DNA of 64,000 nt from Pseudooceanicola pacificus (GCF_009789075.1 NZ_WNXQ01000007.1:1-64000), one strand, 5' to 3'; numbered from the stretch's first letter, positions 51,529 to 61,855 are shown. Program-made: numbers and translations. The notes: generated by a model from the letters alone, not told the origin.

Positions 51529-52569
51529 TCAGCCTCCAATCGTCCAGCGGGCCCATGCCCCGCCGAGGACTTCGAATTTCGCAAGGAACGCCACGATCAC
51601 GACCCAGCCCAGCGACAGCGGCAGGAAGACCTTCCACCCGATGCGCATCAGCTGGTCATAGCGGAAGCGCGGCACGATGGCCTTGACCATGGCGAACATG
51701 AAGAAGACCGCCAGCATCTTGAACGCCATCCACAGGAACCCATCGGGCAGCCCGGGGATGGGCGACAGCCAGCCGCCGAAGAACAGGAGCGAGACCAGCG
51801 CGCACATCAGCACGATTGCGACGTATTCGCCGATCATGAACAGCAGGAACGGGGTCGAGCTGTATTCCACCTGATAGCCCGCCACCAGTTCGGATTCCGC
51901 TTCGGGAAGGTCGAAGGGCGGGCGGTTGGTCTCGGCCAGGGCCGAGATGAAGAACAGGAACAGCATCGGGAAATGCGGCAGCCAGTACCAGTTCAGCAGC
52001 CCGAGGTTGCCGTCCTGTGCGCGCACGATGTCGCCGAAGTTCATCGAACCGGTCGAGATGATGATCCCGATGATGATCAGGCCCAGCGACACCTCGTAGG
52101 AAATCATCTGCGCCGCCGAGCGCAGCGAGCCCAAGAACGGGTATTTCGAGTTCGACGCCCATCCGCCCATGATCACGCCGTAGACCTCCAGCGAGGAGAC
52201 GGCAAAGACGTAGAGCACGGCGACATTCACATCCGACAGCACCCAGCCGTCGTTGAACGGGATCACCGCCCAGGCGATCATCGCCAGCACGAAACTGGTG
52301 AGCGGCGCCATGATGAACACGGCCTTGTCCGCGCCCGCCGGGATCACCACTTCCTTGGTGATGTATTTCAGGAAGTCCGCGAAACTCTGCATCAGACCAA
52401 AGACGCCAACCACGTTGGGCCCGCGCCGCAGCTGGACCGCGGCCCAGATCTTGCGATCCGCATAGAGAAGGAACGCCAGTGCCACCAGCAGTGGTACGAC
52501 GATCAGCAGGACCTGCCCTATGATCAGAAGCGCGATCCCCAGTGGGTTGGATGAAAAGAACTCAGCCAT
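51529..52569 (-). CDS. nuoH: NADH-quinone oxidoreductase subunit H
   Basis: The 346-residue NuoH (ND1-like) forms part of the quinone chamber and its entrance. Signatures are [50 protein letters not shown] and [25 protein letters not shown], the last with the acidic E-channel. Standard length. Confidence 0.97.
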   Translation of the reverse strand: MAEFFSSNPLGIALLIIGQVLLIVVPLLVALAFLLYADRKIWAAVQLRRGPNVVGVFGLMQSFADFLKYITKEVVIPAGADKAVFIMAPLTSFVLAMIAWAVIPFNDGWVLSDVNVAVLYVFAVSSLEVYGVIMGGWASNSKYPFLGSLRSAAQMISYEVSLGLIIIGIIISTGSMNFGDIVRAQDGNLGLLNWYWLPHFPMLFLFFISALAETNRPPFDLPEAESELVAGYQVEYSSTPFLLFMIGEYVAIVLMCALVSLLFFGGWLSPIPGLPDGFLWMAFKMLAVFFMFAMVKAIVPRFRYDQLMRIGWKVFLPLSLGWVVIVAFLAKFEVLGGAWARWTIGG

Positions 52570-52589
52570 CTGTCCTCACATACCTGCCG

Positions 52590-53135
52590 TCATACCGTCG
52601 GTATCCCCGATTCGACACAGGCGGCGGTCGTCACCTCTGCATCTATCGTCTTGAATCCCTTGGGCAGCGATTCCGAGATCGTATAAACCGCATCTGCCTG
52701 CCAGAGGCCACCCGTTTCCGCGACTTTCGTGCGGACATGCCGCGCGAAACCGTAACCGCGGATGAGTGTGTACTGCGCTGCAGCACATTCGGCATAGCGC
52801 GACACGTCCTCGCCCGTGCGGGCGCCGCGCATGCGGACGTTGAAGGAAACGAGGTCGCCATCCAGAAGGCGGGTCTCGATCCCCTGATATTTCGGGTCGA
52901 AGGGCGCTTCGTCCCCGGCCTCGGGCATCTGCGCCCCGGCCGCAGAGGCGGCATCGGCCATCGCGACCGGTTCGCCGGGAAGCGTTTCCGCCGCCGGGTC
53001 CAGCGCCATCGACTGCACCTCGGGCGCGGCCGGCAGGGCATCCAGCCCGGCGGGCGGCACGTCCTCTCCGCTGTCTCCCATGCAGGAGACCAGCGACAGG
53101 AGCGCCACCACCGTTATGCCGGCCCTTGTCTTCAT
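52590..53135 (-). CDS. Accessory lipoprotein between nuoG and nuoH
   Basis: The 181-residue protein has a lipoprotein signal, [20 protein letters not shown], with acylation at Cys18. An acidic, Pro/Ala-rich linker follows (about 20-80), then a globular part with [19 protein letters not shown] and [19 protein letters not shown] and a final [13 protein letters not shown]. Function unknown; it occurs at this site in related nuo operons. Its start overlaps the nuoG stop by 4 bp. Confidence 0.75.
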   Translation of the reverse strand: MKTRAGITVVALLSLVSCMGDSGEDVPPAGLDALPAAPEVQSMALDPAAETLPGEPVAMADAASAAGAQMPEAGDEAPFDPKYQGIETRLLDGDLVSFNVRMRGARTGEDVSRYAECAAAQYTLIRGYGFARHVRTKVAETGGLWQADAVYTISESLPKGFKTIDAEVTTAACVESGIPTV

Positions 53136-55150
53136 TCCGCCGCCAGGGGCGCGGTGTTGCGCGCGCTGGCCCGGGCGGCCAGATCCGCCATCACCTCCGA
53201 GGCGCGGGCGATCGGGTTGGTGAGGTAGAAGCTTTTCACCGCCAGGGTAAAGTCGCCCTCGCCCAGCGATCCCGCCTCGGGCATCTGCCAGGCGTTGTCC
53301 GGCACCGCGTCGACCTGCGCCAGATGCGGCACCGCCTCGACCATCGCGCGGCGCAGCTGCGCCATGCTGTCGAAGGGCAGGACGGCGTCCAGCTCGGCCG
53401 AAAAGGCGCGCAGAATGGCCCAGTTCTCTTTCGCCTCGCCCGGGGCGAATCCGGCGCGCAGCGCCAGCTGCGGACGGCCCTCGGTGTTGACGAACAGGCC
53501 GTTCTCCTCGGTCCAGGCGGCGGCGGGCAGGATCACGTCGGCGCGGTGCGCGCCCCGGTCGCCGTGGCTGCCCTGGTAGATCACGAAGGGCCCGTCGGCG
53601 ATGTCGATCTCGTCGGCGCCCAGGTTATAGACCACCTCGGCCCCGTCCAGCGCGGCGGGCATCCCGCCTTCGGTCACCGCACCCACATCCATCGCGCCGA
53701 CACGGCCGGCGGCGGTGTGCAGGACCAGCAGCTTGCCGTTCGTGCGTTCGACGGCGGTCATCACCTCGGCCAGGACGGCTGCGCCGTCGTCGCCGGTCAG
53801 GGCGCCCTGCCCCACGATCATGACCGAGTTCTTTTCCTTGACCTCGGAGAATTCGTGCTGGGCCAGATCGGCCAGCGCCTTGCGGTCGCTGCCCATGCTG
53901 AAATGATCATAGGTCAGATCGGCATCGACCCCGATACTGCCCACCTGCGCGCCATTCAGCCAGGCCTTGCGGATCCGGGCGTTCAGCACCGGCGCCTCGG
54001 CCCGGGGATTGCAGCCGATCAGCATGATATAGGCGGCGCTGTCGATATCCTCGATCGTCGCCGTGCCGACATAGGCCGACCGGTTGCCCGCCGGCAGCTT
54101 GGCGCCATCGGTGCGGCATTCGACCGTTCCATCCAGGCTTTCGACCAGCGATTTCAGCGCAAAGGCGGCCTCGGTCGAGGCGAGGTCACCCACCAGACCG
54201 GCAACCTTCTTGCCCTTCATCGCCGTGGCGGCGGCGCTCAGCGCCTCGGGCCAGGTGGCGGGTTTGAGCTTGCCGTCGACGCGCACATAGGGCCGGTCCA
54301 GCCGCTGGCGGCGCAGCCCGTCCCAGACGAAACGGGTCTTGTCGGAAATCCATTCCTCGTTCACGCCGTCGTTGTTGCGCGGCAGGATGCGCATCACTTC
54401 GCGGCCCTTGGTGTCCACCCGGATGTTGCTGCCGAGCGCGTCCATCACGTCGATGGTCTCGGTCTTGGTCAGCTCCCACGGGCGGGCGGTAAAGGCATAG
54501 GGCTTGGAGACCAGCGCGCCCACCGGGCACAGGTCGATGATATTGCCCTGCAGTTCCGAATCCAGCGTCTGGTTCAGGTAGCTGGTGATCTCGGCATCCT
54601 CGCCCCGGCCGGTCTGGCCCATCTGGGTGATGCCCGCCACCTCGGTGGTGAAGCGCACGCAGCGGGTGCAGGAGATGCAGCGCGTCATATGCGTCTCGAC
54701 CAGCGGACCCAGGTCCAGATCGTCGCTGGCGCGCTTGGGCTCGCGGTAGCGCGAGAAGTCGACGCCATAGGCCATCGCCTGGTCCTGCAGGTCGCATTCG
54801 CCGCCCTGGTCGCAGATCGGGCAGTCCAGCGGGTGGTTGATGAGCAGGAACTCCATCACCCCCTCGCGGGCCTTCTTGACCATCGGGCTGTTGGTCTTGA
54901 TCACCGGCGGCGCGCCTTCCGGCCCGGGGCGCAGGTCCTTGACCTGCATCGCGCAGGAGGCGGCGGGCTTCGGCGGCCCGCCCACGACCTCGACCAGACA
55001 CATCCGGCAGTTGCCCGCGATCGACAGCCGCTCATGGTAGCAGAAGCGGGGGATCTCGACCCCGGCCTGTTCGCAGGCCTGGATCAGGGTCAGTGCCGGA
55101 TCGACCTCGATCTCGGTGCCGTCGATGACGATCTTGCGAAGGTCAGCCAT
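53132..55150 (-). CDS. nuoG: NADH-quinone oxidoreductase subunit G
   Basis: The 672-residue NuoG carries an N-terminal [2Fe-2S] domain ([19 protein letters not shown]), a His/Cys-ligated [4Fe-4S] site ([20 protein letters not shown]), and further Cys motifs around [17 protein letters not shown], then a molybdopterin-oxidoreductase-like domain without cofactor. At this length it matches the mitochondrial-type NDUFS1 of alphaproteobacteria, shorter than the E. coli protein (908 residues). Confidence 0.97.
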   Translation of the reverse strand: MADLRKIVIDGTEIEVDPALTLIQACEQAGVEIPRFCYHERLSIAGNCRMCLVEVVGGPPKPAASCAMQVKDLRPGPEGAPPVIKTNSPMVKKAREGVMEFLLINHPLDCPICDQGGECDLQDQAMAYGVDFSRYREPKRASDDLDLGPLVETHMTRCISCTRCVRFTTEVAGITQMGQTGRGEDAEITSYLNQTLDSELQGNIIDLCPVGALVSKPYAFTARPWELTKTETIDVMDALGSNIRVDTKGREVMRILPRNNDGVNEEWISDKTRFVWDGLRRQRLDRPYVRVDGKLKPATWPEALSAAATAMKGKKVAGLVGDLASTEAAFALKSLVESLDGTVECRTDGAKLPAGNRSAYVGTATIEDIDSAAYIMLIGCNPRAEAPVLNARIRKAWLNGAQVGSIGVDADLTYDHFSMGSDRKALADLAQHEFSEVKEKNSVMIVGQGALTGDDGAAVLAEVMTAVERTNGKLLVLHTAAGRVGAMDVGAVTEGGMPAALDGAEVVYNLGADEIDIADGPFVIYQGSHGDRGAHRADVILPAAAWTEENGLFVNTEGRPQLALRAGFAPGEAKENWAILRAFSAELDAVLPFDSMAQLRRAMVEAVPHLAQVDAVPDNAWQMPEAGSLGEGDFTLAVKSFYLTNPIARASEVMADLAARASARNTAPLAAE

Positions 55151-55156
55151 ACTACC

Positions 55157-55555
55157 TCACTTTGCTCTCAGGAAGGCGCCCACCTGAGAGCCTTTCTCGA
55201 TTTCCTGCAGACCCAGGGTACAGAGGTCCGCGTCACTATCCGGGTTCAGTCCGCGGGCGCGCACATAGGCCTCGCCCCGCTGGCGCATGCGCGCCTTTTC
55301 GGCATCGCTGTCGACATAGGCCTTGATCTCGGCGCGGGTGTAGCCCAGCGATTCAGCCCGGTTCTTCAGGCCGAAGAGATAGCTCAGCCCCTTCAGCGTG
55401 CGGGGCGAGATGGCGTCGCAGCGGTCGCTGATCTCGATCGCAAGCGCGACCCACAGCATGTTGTCGTCGATTTCCGACACCTCGCGCAGCGGCACCTTGG
55501 CGGCGGCCGGCACGGCGATCATCGTGGCAAGGGCAAGGCCCAGGATCATGCGCAT
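55157..55555 (-). CDS. DUF5333 family protein, secreted
   Basis: The 132-residue protein has a signal peptide (MRMILGLALATMIAVPAAA, residues 1-19). The mature part contains EISDRCDAISPRTLKGLSYL and ADLCTLGLQEIEKGS with two cysteines that may pair. DUF5333 proteins sit in nuo operons of Rhodobacteraceae; function unknown. The start is supported by AGGGAGAAG just upstream. It lies 6 bp before nuoG. Confidence 0.8.
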   Translation of the reverse strand: MRMILGLALATMIAVPAAAKVPLREVSEIDDNMLWVALAIEISDRCDAISPRTLKGLSYLFGLKNRAESLGYTRAEIKAYVDSDAEKARMRQRGEAYVRARGLNPDSDADLCTLGLQEIEKGSQVGAFLRAK

Positions 55556-55685
55556 CAGTCTTCTCCCTTCGTGCAGGACAAGAGGGCCGCGCCAGTGCAG
55601 CCCCCATCTGTCCCCCAGATGGGTTTCATGCCCGCTGCTATGCAATAACAGCCGGATGAACAAGGGGTTATGCGCATCACTTCAC

Positions 55686-56186
55686 TCACTCGGCCGCAAC
55701 CCGGCAGCTGCGCTCGCGCCACAGGCGGGCCTCTTTCAGCCAGGCCCAGTCGAATGCGTGCGCGCTGGCGCCATGCTGCTCCAGATGGGCCAGACGCTCC
55801 ATCGCCTCGTCGATGGTGGGCTCATGCCCCTCGGGGACCCACCACATGACGAAATGCATCCCGCCGAGCACCTCGAACCACTCGGCCCGGCGCTCGTAGA
55901 ACTGGCGGTGCAGGGTGTTCCAGACAAAATGCTCCAGCCTCTCGACACTGTCCCAGACCGTCAGGTTGCTGACGAACCGGGGATCGCCCTCCAGCTTGGT
56001 CTCGGTATTGCCGGTGCCAGGCTCGCCCGAGCCCTCCATCATCCAGACGAAACCGGGCATCCGCTTGCCCAGCCCGTTGATCCGGTCGAGCGCGGCCATG
56101 AATTCGGCCACGCGCGGGTCGTCGGTCGGCGCGACGAGGCGGCCGATGTTCAGCTCGGCCAGGTGATGGCCCGGCTTCACACCCAT
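55686..56186 (-). CDS. DUF3291 protein A (nuo operon)
   Basis: The 166-residue protein is a DUF3291 member, a dimeric alpha/beta-barrel-like fold related to antibiotic-biosynthesis monooxygenases. Conserved blocks are HHLAELNIGRL, MPGFVWMMEG, NLTVWDSVERLEHFVWNTLH and FVMWWVPEGHEPTIDEAMERL. It is a paralogue of the protein at 57252. The start at 56186 is inside the preceding gene (10-bp overlap), with GGGGAG upstream. A 130-bp gap follows before the DUF5333 gene. Confidence 0.85.
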   Translation of the reverse strand: MGVKPGHHLAELNIGRLVAPTDDPRVAEFMAALDRINGLGKRMPGFVWMMEGSGEPGTGNTETKLEGDPRFVSNLTVWDSVERLEHFVWNTLHRQFYERRAEWFEVLGGMHFVMWWVPEGHEPTIDEAMERLAHLEQHGASAHAFDWAWLKEARLWRERSCRVAAE

Positions 56187-56551
56187 CCCGTGCACTCCCC
56201 GTTCAGGATCAGGTCGCCGTCTTCGTTCAGGCGCAGCTGCGCATCCGGCGTCTCGGGGCCGATGGCCCAATCGACCTCGGACCAGCCGTAATACTTGGCG
56301 CAGTACTTCGTCGCCTCGTAGCGCCCGGCCTCCTTCGCGCCCTTGAGCGTGCGGGCCGCGTTGCGCACCAGGACCGAGAACCGCTGCGGGTTTTCCTTGT
56401 CGGCGGTCAGGCTGGCGCGGAAATAGACGCCGTCGAAGGCATTGTTGTTCACCAGCACCCGGTTGTTGCGCGAACAGCCGGCCCCGGCCGCAAGAGCCAG
56501 GACACAGACGGCCGCGCAGAGGCGCGGGAGAGCGGAACTTGCCTTCATCAT
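56177..56551 (-). CDS. Accessory lipoprotein between methyltransferase and DUF3291 A
   Basis: The 124-residue protein begins MMKASSALPRLCAAVCVLAL and has a lipobox AGAGC with acylation near Cys26. The mature part is compact, with VYFRASLTADKENPQRFSV, YEATKYCAKYYGWSEVDW and a final GECTGWV. I recognise no named family. It overlaps the methyltransferase stop by 4 bp and the DUF3291 start by 10 bp, so the three are coupled. Confidence 0.75.
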   Translation of the reverse strand: MMKASSALPRLCAAVCVLALAAGAGCSRNNRVLVNNNAFDGVYFRASLTADKENPQRFSVLVRNAARTLKGAKEAGRYEATKYCAKYYGWSEVDWAIGPETPDAQLRLNEDGDLILNGECTGWV

Positions 56552-57255
56552 TTCACCCGGGAGAACGTCGGTTTCGGTATCTCGGCCTTTTCGAAGAGAC
56601 ACATGGAATCATGGATATGAATGCCCGAGATGGCCTTGTCCATCTGCGGAAATGTCGGTTTGCCGTCGTGGTACCAGCGGTGCATGTCATCCACCATCCG
56701 GCGCACCCGGTTGAAGAAGTTGCCGCGCGATTTCAGCCCGCCGCCGAAGCCGGGCCAGAAGGCCGTGTGCAGGTCCTCGATCGCGTAGAGCCCGCCGTTC
56801 GACAGCCGCGGATAAAGCGCCATGAGCGAGGCCATGATATGCTGCATCACGTGGCTGCCGTCATCCAGCACGATGTCCACCCCGCCCATCTCGTCGACCA
56901 CCTCGTCCAGGAATTCGGGATCGTCCTGCGAGCCGATGCGCACCTGAGCGGCCTGACCGTCGAATTCGCGGCATTTCTCGTCGATGTCGATGCCGTAGAT
57001 GATCGCCTCGTCACCGAAATATTCGCGCCACATCTTGAGCGACCCGCCCTTCTTGACGCCGATTTCCAGCATCTTGATGGGCTTGCCGCGATAGGGGCTG
57101 AAGTAGCGGTCATAGATCGGGATGTAATGGTGCCACTTGTTCACCTGCACATCCTTGGTCCCGGCGTAGATCTTCAGCAGATCGCTGTCGTGGCCGTATT
57201 TGGTGCGGATATCCTCGGCCACATCGCCGTCGGGGTCGAATTCGAACCGTTTCAT
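56548..57255 (-). CDS. Class I SAM-dependent methyltransferase (nuo operon)
   Basis: The 235-residue protein has a Rossmann methyltransferase core: motif I MLEIGVKKGGS at residues 63-73, IYGIDIDEKCREF with the acidic ribose-binding Asp, and LDDGSHVMQHI at 130-140. The DGSH arrangement resembles the MycE-type sugar O-methyltransferase and cephalosporin-hydroxylase-like group, in which the acidic residue and the His bind metal. The substrate is unknown. It lies between a DUF3291 gene and a lipoprotein gene in the nuoF-nuoG interval, coupled by 4-bp overlaps on each side. Confidence 0.82.
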   Translation of the reverse strand: MKRFEFDPDGDVAEDIRTKYGHDSDLLKIYAGTKDVQVNKWHHYIPIYDRYFSPYRGKPIKMLEIGVKKGGSLKMWREYFGDEAIIYGIDIDEKCREFDGQAAQVRIGSQDDPEFLDEVVDEMGGVDIVLDDGSHVMQHIMASLMALYPRLSNGGLYAIEDLHTAFWPGFGGGLKSRGNFFNRVRRMVDDMHRWYHDGKPTFPQMDKAISGIHIHDSMCLFEKAEIPKPTFSRVK

Positions 57256-57872
57256 GCCGCATCCTCCGTGCAGGGGTGCCAGCGATAGCCTGCACCCATG
57301 TTCAAGTAAGACCAGCCAAAGGCATGATCGCTGTCGCCATGCGCACCGTAGTGATCTATCCGCGCCTTGGCCTCTTCGATTGTCGGACGGGTGCCGGGCG
57401 CCACGTACCACATCACGAACCGCGGGCCGGTCTGCTCTTCGAACCATTCCGGGCCGCGCCGGTAGAACAGCTTGTGCACCGTATTGAAGACGAAATCGCC
57501 CAGCGACCCGGCATCGGTCCAGACCGACAGGGTGCTGGCGGTTCTCGGGTTGCCGCCCAGCACGCCCTCGCCATCGGTTTGCGCGGCTTCCATCTCGTCG
57601 TCGCCGAGCATCCAGACAAAGCCGGGGCTGCGGCGCGCGACGCCATTCACGCGGTCGATATTGTCAGCGAAATCCGCGACGCGGGGATCGTCCCAGTCGT
57701 GCCTGAGCACGCCGATGTTGAACTCGGCCAGGTGCATGCCGGACGCGGCGGGGCGCAGGCCGCCAGGGCGCGCGCGCCCCTTGGCCAAGGCCGCGCCCGT
57801 CTGAACGGGTGCCGCCCCGGCCGTCGCCCCGGGCTGCGCCTGTCCCGGCATCGTGAACCTGATCCCCGCCAT
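57252..57872 (-). CDS. DUF3291 protein B (nuo operon)
   Basis: The 206-residue protein has a DUF3291 domain at residues 46-190: MHLAEFNIGVLRHDWDDPR, SPGFVWMLG, TLSVWTDAGSLGDFVFNTVH and FVMWYVAPGTRPTIEEAK. It matches protein A at most of these motif positions. The first 45 residues are a Gly/Ala/Pro-rich segment not found in A; a start at 57737 (MHLAEF) would remove it, but has no ribosome site. It lies 9 bp after nuoF. Confidence 0.83.
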   Translation of the reverse strand: MAGIRFTMPGQAQPGATAGAAPVQTGAALAKGRARPGGLRPAASGMHLAEFNIGVLRHDWDDPRVADFADNIDRVNGVARRSPGFVWMLGDDEMEAAQTDGEGVLGGNPRTASTLSVWTDAGSLGDFVFNTVHKLFYRRGPEWFEEQTGPRFVMWYVAPGTRPTIEEAKARIDHYGAHGDSDHAFGWSYLNMGAGYRWHPCTEDAA

Positions 57873-57881
57873 CCGGTCAGA

Positions 57882-59177
57882 TCACTCCGCCGCCAGGACG
57901 CCGGCGGACCCGCCGCGCTTGTGCTTGATCCGGTCCTCGATCTCGTCGCGGAAGTTGCGGATCAGGCCCTGGATCGGCCAGGCCGCCGCATCGCCCAGGG
58001 CGCAGATCGTGTGCCCCTCGACCTGCTTGGTCACGTCCATCAGCATGTCGATTTCCTCGACGCTGGCATCGCCGGTCACCAGGCGGTCCATCACGCGCAT
58101 CATCCAGCCGGTGCCTTCGCGGCAGGGCGTGCACTGGCCGCAGCTTTCGTGCTTGTAGAATTTCGACAGGCGCCAGATCGCTTTCACGATGTCGGTGGAC
58201 TTGTCCATCACGATCACGGCGGCCGTGCCCAGACCCGACCGCTGCTCGCGCAGATAGTCGAAATCCATGATCGCCTCTTTCATGTTCTCGCCCCGGATGC
58301 AGGGCACCGAGGACCCGCCGGGGATCACCGCCAGCAGGTTGTCCCACCCGCCCCGGATGCCGCCGCAGTGACGCTCGATCAGCTCTTCGAAGGTGATCGA
58401 CATCGCCTCTTCGACGACGCAGGGATTGTTCACATGGCCCGAGATGGCAAATAGCTTGGTGCCCGCGTTGTTCGGACGGCCGAAGCCTGCGAACCATTCC
58501 GGCCCGCGCCGCAGGATCGTCGGCACCACGGCAATGGATTCGACGTTGTTCACCGTGGTCGGGCAGCCGTAAAGGCCCGCGCCCGCCGGGAACGGCGGCT
58601 TCATCCGGGGCATACCCTTCCTGCCCTCAAGGCTTTCCAGCAGGGCGGTTTCCTCGCCGCAGATATAGGCCCCGGCGCCGTGATGCAGGTAGATGTCGAA
58701 ATCCCAGCCCGACCCGGCGGCATTCCTGCCCACCAGGCCCGCGTCATAGGCTTCGTCGATGGCGGCCTGCAGGGCCTCGCGCTCGCGGATGTATTCGCCG
58801 CGGATGTAGATATAGCAGGCATGTGCATTCATCGCGAAAGAGGCGATCAGGCAGCCCTCGATCAGCGTATGCGGATCGTGGCGCATGATCTCGCGGTCCT
58901 TGCAGGTGCCCGGTTCGGATTCATCCGCGTTCACCACCAGATAGGCCGGCCGACCGTCGCTTTCCTTGGGCATGAACGACCACTTGAGGCCGGTGGGGAA
59001 GCCCGCGCCGCCCCGGCCGCGCAGGCCGCTGGCCTTCATCTGGTCGACAATCCAGTCGCGCCCCTTCTGGATGATGCCCGCCGTGCCATCCCAATGGCCG
59101 CGCTGCTGCGCGCCCTTCAGGGTACGGTCATGCATCCCGTAGAGGTTCGTGAAAATCCGGTCCTGGTCCTTGAGCAT
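57882..59177 (-). CDS. nuoF: NADH-quinone oxidoreductase subunit F
   Basis: The 431-residue NuoF binds NADH, FMN and [4Fe-4S] cluster N3. The NADH/FMN loop reads [19 protein letters not shown] and [15 protein letters not shown], and the cluster motif is [14 protein letters not shown] with the distal Cys in [16 protein letters not shown]. The ATG at 59177 with GAGG seven bases upstream is preferred over the adjacent GTG at 59180. Confidence 0.97.
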   Translation of the reverse strand: MLKDQDRIFTNLYGMHDRTLKGAQQRGHWDGTAGIIQKGRDWIVDQMKASGLRGRGGAGFPTGLKWSFMPKESDGRPAYLVVNADESEPGTCKDREIMRHDPHTLIEGCLIASFAMNAHACYIYIRGEYIREREALQAAIDEAYDAGLVGRNAAGSGWDFDIYLHHGAGAYICGEETALLESLEGRKGMPRMKPPFPAGAGLYGCPTTVNNVESIAVVPTILRRGPEWFAGFGRPNNAGTKLFAISGHVNNPCVVEEAMSITFEELIERHCGGIRGGWDNLLAVIPGGSSVPCIRGENMKEAIMDFDYLREQRSGLGTAAVIVMDKSTDIVKAIWRLSKFYKHESCGQCTPCREGTGWMMRVMDRLVTGDASVEEIDMLMDVTKQVEGHTICALGDAAAWPIQGLIRNFRDEIEDRIKHKRGGSAGVLAAE

Positions 59178-59181
59178 CACA

Positions 59182-59430
59182 TTACCTCTGCCCGCTGTCT
59201 TTCAATTCCTGGCGCAAGCGCCACATCTGCCACAACACCGCAAAAATCCACACGAATGCGGCCATCGCGGCGAGGTCGAACAGGAAGACGTAACGCGCCT
59301 GCCAGCCCATGGCGGCCACCAGCGTGGTACCGCCCAGCCAGATCACCATGGTCGCGGCGATCGCCAGCCCCACGGTGCGGCCCTTGCGGGCATAGGCCCG
59401 TTCGGTGTCTTCCCTGTTCATTCCGTCCAT
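59182..59430 (-). CDS. DUF5337 small membrane protein
   Basis: The 82-residue protein has two hydrophobic segments, [22 protein letters not shown] and [20 protein letters not shown], with a charged N-terminus ([18 protein letters not shown]) and C-terminus. It belongs to DUF5337, which is found in nuo operons of Rhodobacteraceae. The ATG at 59421 is also possible. It lies 4-5 bp from nuoF and overlaps nothing. Function unknown. Confidence 0.78.
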   Translation of the reverse strand: MDGMNREDTERAYARKGRTVGLAIAATMVIWLGGTTLVAAMGWQARYVFLFDLAAMAAFVWIFAVLWQMWRLRQELKDSGQR

Positions 59431-59433
59431 CGG

Positions 59434-60240
59434 TCAATACACGTCACCCTTGTCGACGCGTTTGGAAAATTCCGTCTCTGCGCCGGTGGCCAGCAGCTTG
59501 GCCTGCCCGACCCAGTCGTCCCGGCTGACCCGGCCCTTGAAGCCGACCAGGTTCTGGTCGACCCAGGCGACCTCCTCCGCCCCCCAGGCGGCGATCTGGT
59601 CGAAGTGCCAGAACCCCATCTGGTTGCACAGCTGCTCCAGCTTGGGGCCGACACCCTTGATCCGCTTCAGGTCGTCCGCCTGCCCGTCGCGCGGGGCGGT
59701 CAGACCTTCGGGGCGGCTCCCCTCGCCCGGAACCGCCATATCGGCGGCGGTGCCGGCATCCGCATCCTCGACCTCGGGGTCCGAGATATCGGGCATCTTC
59801 GCCATCTTTGCCGGGGCGTCCGGCACCTCCGCAGGCTCGTCCTCGACCGGCATCGCGTCCACCGCGGGGGCCACGGTGTCCTCCCGCACGGGCTCGGGCG
59901 CCGGGACCGGCGGGGTGGCCGCGGTTGCCACCGGCGCGCCGCCCTGCGCGCCCAGGGCCGGATCGGCGGTGAGCGCGGCCCCTGCCCCCGGCACGGGCGC
60001 CGAGGCCGGAGGCGCCACCGCATCGGGCGACAGCGCCTCGGAGGGCGCGGACCCCGCCTTGCCCACACAGAACAGCCGCATCAGCACCGTGGCCACGATC
60101 ACGCCCAGCACCAGGGCCACGATCAGGGCCAGCAGGATGGCCAGGGCGGGCCGGAACAGGACATAGGCGATGATGGCCACCACGGCACCGACAATCCAGC
60201 AGATCGCCCTGCAGCGTCCTTCGGCCGTGTTCATGTCCAT
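59434..60240 (-). CDS. Membrane protein with a NuoE-type C-terminal domain
   Basis: The 268-residue protein has two hydrophobic segments near the N-terminus (about 10-30 and 32-55), a long Pro/Ala/Asp-rich linker (about 60-185) and a C-terminal domain of 80 residues (189-268). The domain holds [19 protein letters not shown], a helix-hairpin-helix-like motif, and IAAWGAEEVAWVDQNLVGFKG. It matches the C-terminus of NuoE at about 63 of 80 positions by my direct count. The design, anchored by two helices with a flexible linker, suggests a tether to the membrane arm. Confidence 0.78.
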   Translation of the reverse strand: MDMNTAEGRCRAICWIVGAVVAIIAYVLFRPALAILLALIVALVLGVIVATVLMRLFCVGKAGSAPSEALSPDAVAPPASAPVPGAGAALTADPALGAQGGAPVATAATPPVPAPEPVREDTVAPAVDAMPVEDEPAEVPDAPAKMAKMPDISDPEVEDADAGTAADMAVPGEGSRPEGLTAPRDGQADDLKRIKGVGPKLEQLCNQMGFWHFDQIAAWGAEEVAWVDQNLVGFKGRVSRDDWVGQAKLLATGAETEFSKRVDKGDVY

Positions 60241-60295
60241 CTCAGTCCCCTCTCGTGATCCGGATCGTGCCGGTCACACCCATGCAGTTGCCCCG

Positions 60296-61474
60296 TCAGT
60301 CGTAGACGTCACCCTTCTTCACCCGCGACGAGAATTCCGTCTCCTCGCCCGCCGCCAGCTTTTTCGCCTGCGCGACCCAGGTGTCGCGGGTCACGCGGCC
60401 CTTGAAGCCCTGCAGGTTCTGGTCGACCCATGCGATTTCCTCGGGTCCCCAGGCGGCGATCTGGTCGAAGTGGTAGAACCCCATCGAATGCAGCAGGTCC
60501 TCCAGCTTGGGACCCACGCCCTTGATCTGTTTCAGGTCGTCGGCCTGGCCGCCGCGCGCCGCGCTCAGCCCCTCGGGCTTCACCCCCGGGCCTTCGGCGG
60601 CCACGGGCTGGTCATCTGCCGGGGCTTCGGCCTGCGCTTCAGGCGCCGGTCCGCCGGTGCCTTTGGCTGTCGCCTCCTGCTCGCTCACGCCGGTCTCGTC
60701 CGCGGGCTTGCCGGCGGCGGGACGCGGATCGGCCGAGGTGTCGCCCCGGGTCTCGGGATGTTTGGTGTCGCCCTTCCAGGGCGTCAGCAGCGGCACCTCG
60801 GTCCCGTCGATGCGCTTGATGGTGTCCTGCAGATCCACCGCGGCCTGCGCCGAGGCATTGTACTGCGTCTTGCCGCTGTCGTATTCCGTCAGGCTGGTCA
60901 GCCCGCTCAGCGGTTCCGCGGCATAGCGGCCATTCTGCGGGCCGGGCACCGGCACCTTGCCGGCGGCAAAGTCATCCAGCAGGGCCGCAAACGACTCGGC
61001 GGTCAGATCCTCGTAATAATCCTTGCCGATCTGCACCATCGGCGCGTTGGCGCAAGCGCCCAGGCATTCGACCTCTTCCCACGAGAACCTGCCATCGCCC
61101 GACAGTTCATGTGCCTTGGCGGCGATCTTGTCCTTGCAGACGCCGATCAGATCCTCGGCCCCGCAGATCATGCAGGAGGTGGTGCCGCAGACCTGAACAT
61201 GTGCAACGCTGCCAACGGGTTGCAGCTGGAACATGAAGTAGAAGGTCGCGACCTCAAGGGCCCGGATATAGGCCATGTCCAGCATCGCGGCGACATGTTC
61301 GATGGCCGGACGGCTCAGCCAGCCCTCCTGCTCCTGCGCGCGCCAGAGCAGCGGGATGATGGCCGACGCCTGCCGCCCCTCGGGGTATTTGGAAATCTGA
61401 CCCTCGGCCCAGGCCCGGTTGGCCGGGGTGAAGGCAAAGCTGTCGGGCTGTTCGTGGTAGAGACGGCGCAGCAT
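60296..61474 (-). CDS. nuoE: NADH-quinone oxidoreductase subunit E with C-terminal extension
   Basis: The 392-residue protein has a normal NuoE part at residues 1-175 (thioredoxin-like [2Fe-2S] cluster N1a: [14 protein letters not shown] and [15 protein letters not shown]), then about 135 residues of Pro/Ala/Glu-rich linker, and an 80-residue domain (312-392) with the [15 protein letters not shown] motif. NuoE is usually about 160-240 residues, so more than a third is added. The added domain is shared with the gene 56 bp downstream. Confidence 0.95.
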   Translation of the reverse strand: MLRRLYHEQPDSFAFTPANRAWAEGQISKYPEGRQASAIIPLLWRAQEQEGWLSRPAIEHVAAMLDMAYIRALEVATFYFMFQLQPVGSVAHVQVCGTTSCMICGAEDLIGVCKDKIAAKAHELSGDGRFSWEEVECLGACANAPMVQIGKDYYEDLTAESFAALLDDFAAGKVPVPGPQNGRYAAEPLSGLTSLTEYDSGKTQYNASAQAAVDLQDTIKRIDGTEVPLLTPWKGDTKHPETRGDTSADPRPAAGKPADETGVSEQEATAKGTGGPAPEAQAEAPADDQPVAAEGPGVKPEGLSAARGGQADDLKQIKGVGPKLEDLLHSMGFYHFDQIAAWGPEEIAWVDQNLQGFKGRVTRDTWVAQAKKLAAGEETEFSSRVKKGDVYD

Positions 61475-61758
61475 CAGGCACAGGCCCCCGTCACCAGCTT
61501 GACACCGCCGCCTTCCAGCGGAACCGCCGCGCCCGAGGCCATGCGGAACTGGCCGGCCTGGATGGTCTGTTCACGGGTCAGGCCGGTCTGCAGCTCGACC
61601 GCCAGGTATTCGCGTTCGGTCCGCATCTCGCAGCCCATCGAGGCGACGGCATTGTCATAGGCGGCCATCTGTTCCGGGCTCGCCCCCTGCGGCGGCATGG
61701 CGCATGCGCTGGTCAGGGCCAGCGCGGCAATGGCGGCAGTCATGCGGATAATGTTCAC
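61474..61758 (-). CDS. Small accessory lipoprotein between nuoD and nuoE
   Basis: The 94-residue protein has a lipobox ALTSAC; starting at the GTG at 61758 gives signal [19 protein letters not shown] with AGAGGA eight bases upstream. ATG starts at 61743 or 61779 are possible. The mature part has [20 protein letters not shown] and ends [11 protein letters not shown]. Unknown function. Its TGA overlaps the nuoE ATG (TGATG). Confidence 0.72.
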   Translation of the reverse strand: MNIIRMTAAIAALALTSACAMPPQGASPEQMAAYDNAVASMGCEMRTEREYLAVELQTGLTREQTIQAGQFRMASGAAVPLEGGGVKLVTGACA

Positions 61759-61855
61759 GTCGGTCGTCCTCTGGCTCATCCGGCCCGCAGTCATTCTGCC
61801 GGGGGCCGTGCATGTCAAGTTCTCCGCCCGCCGCGGCGGCGGGCCGGTCCCGGTT

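Noticed and set aside
55686..57872. Recent horizontal insertion of the DUF3291-methyltransferase cassette.
   Set aside because: Base composition and codon use look like those of the flanking nuo genes, there are no repeats or mobile genes, and the overlaps show a settled operon.
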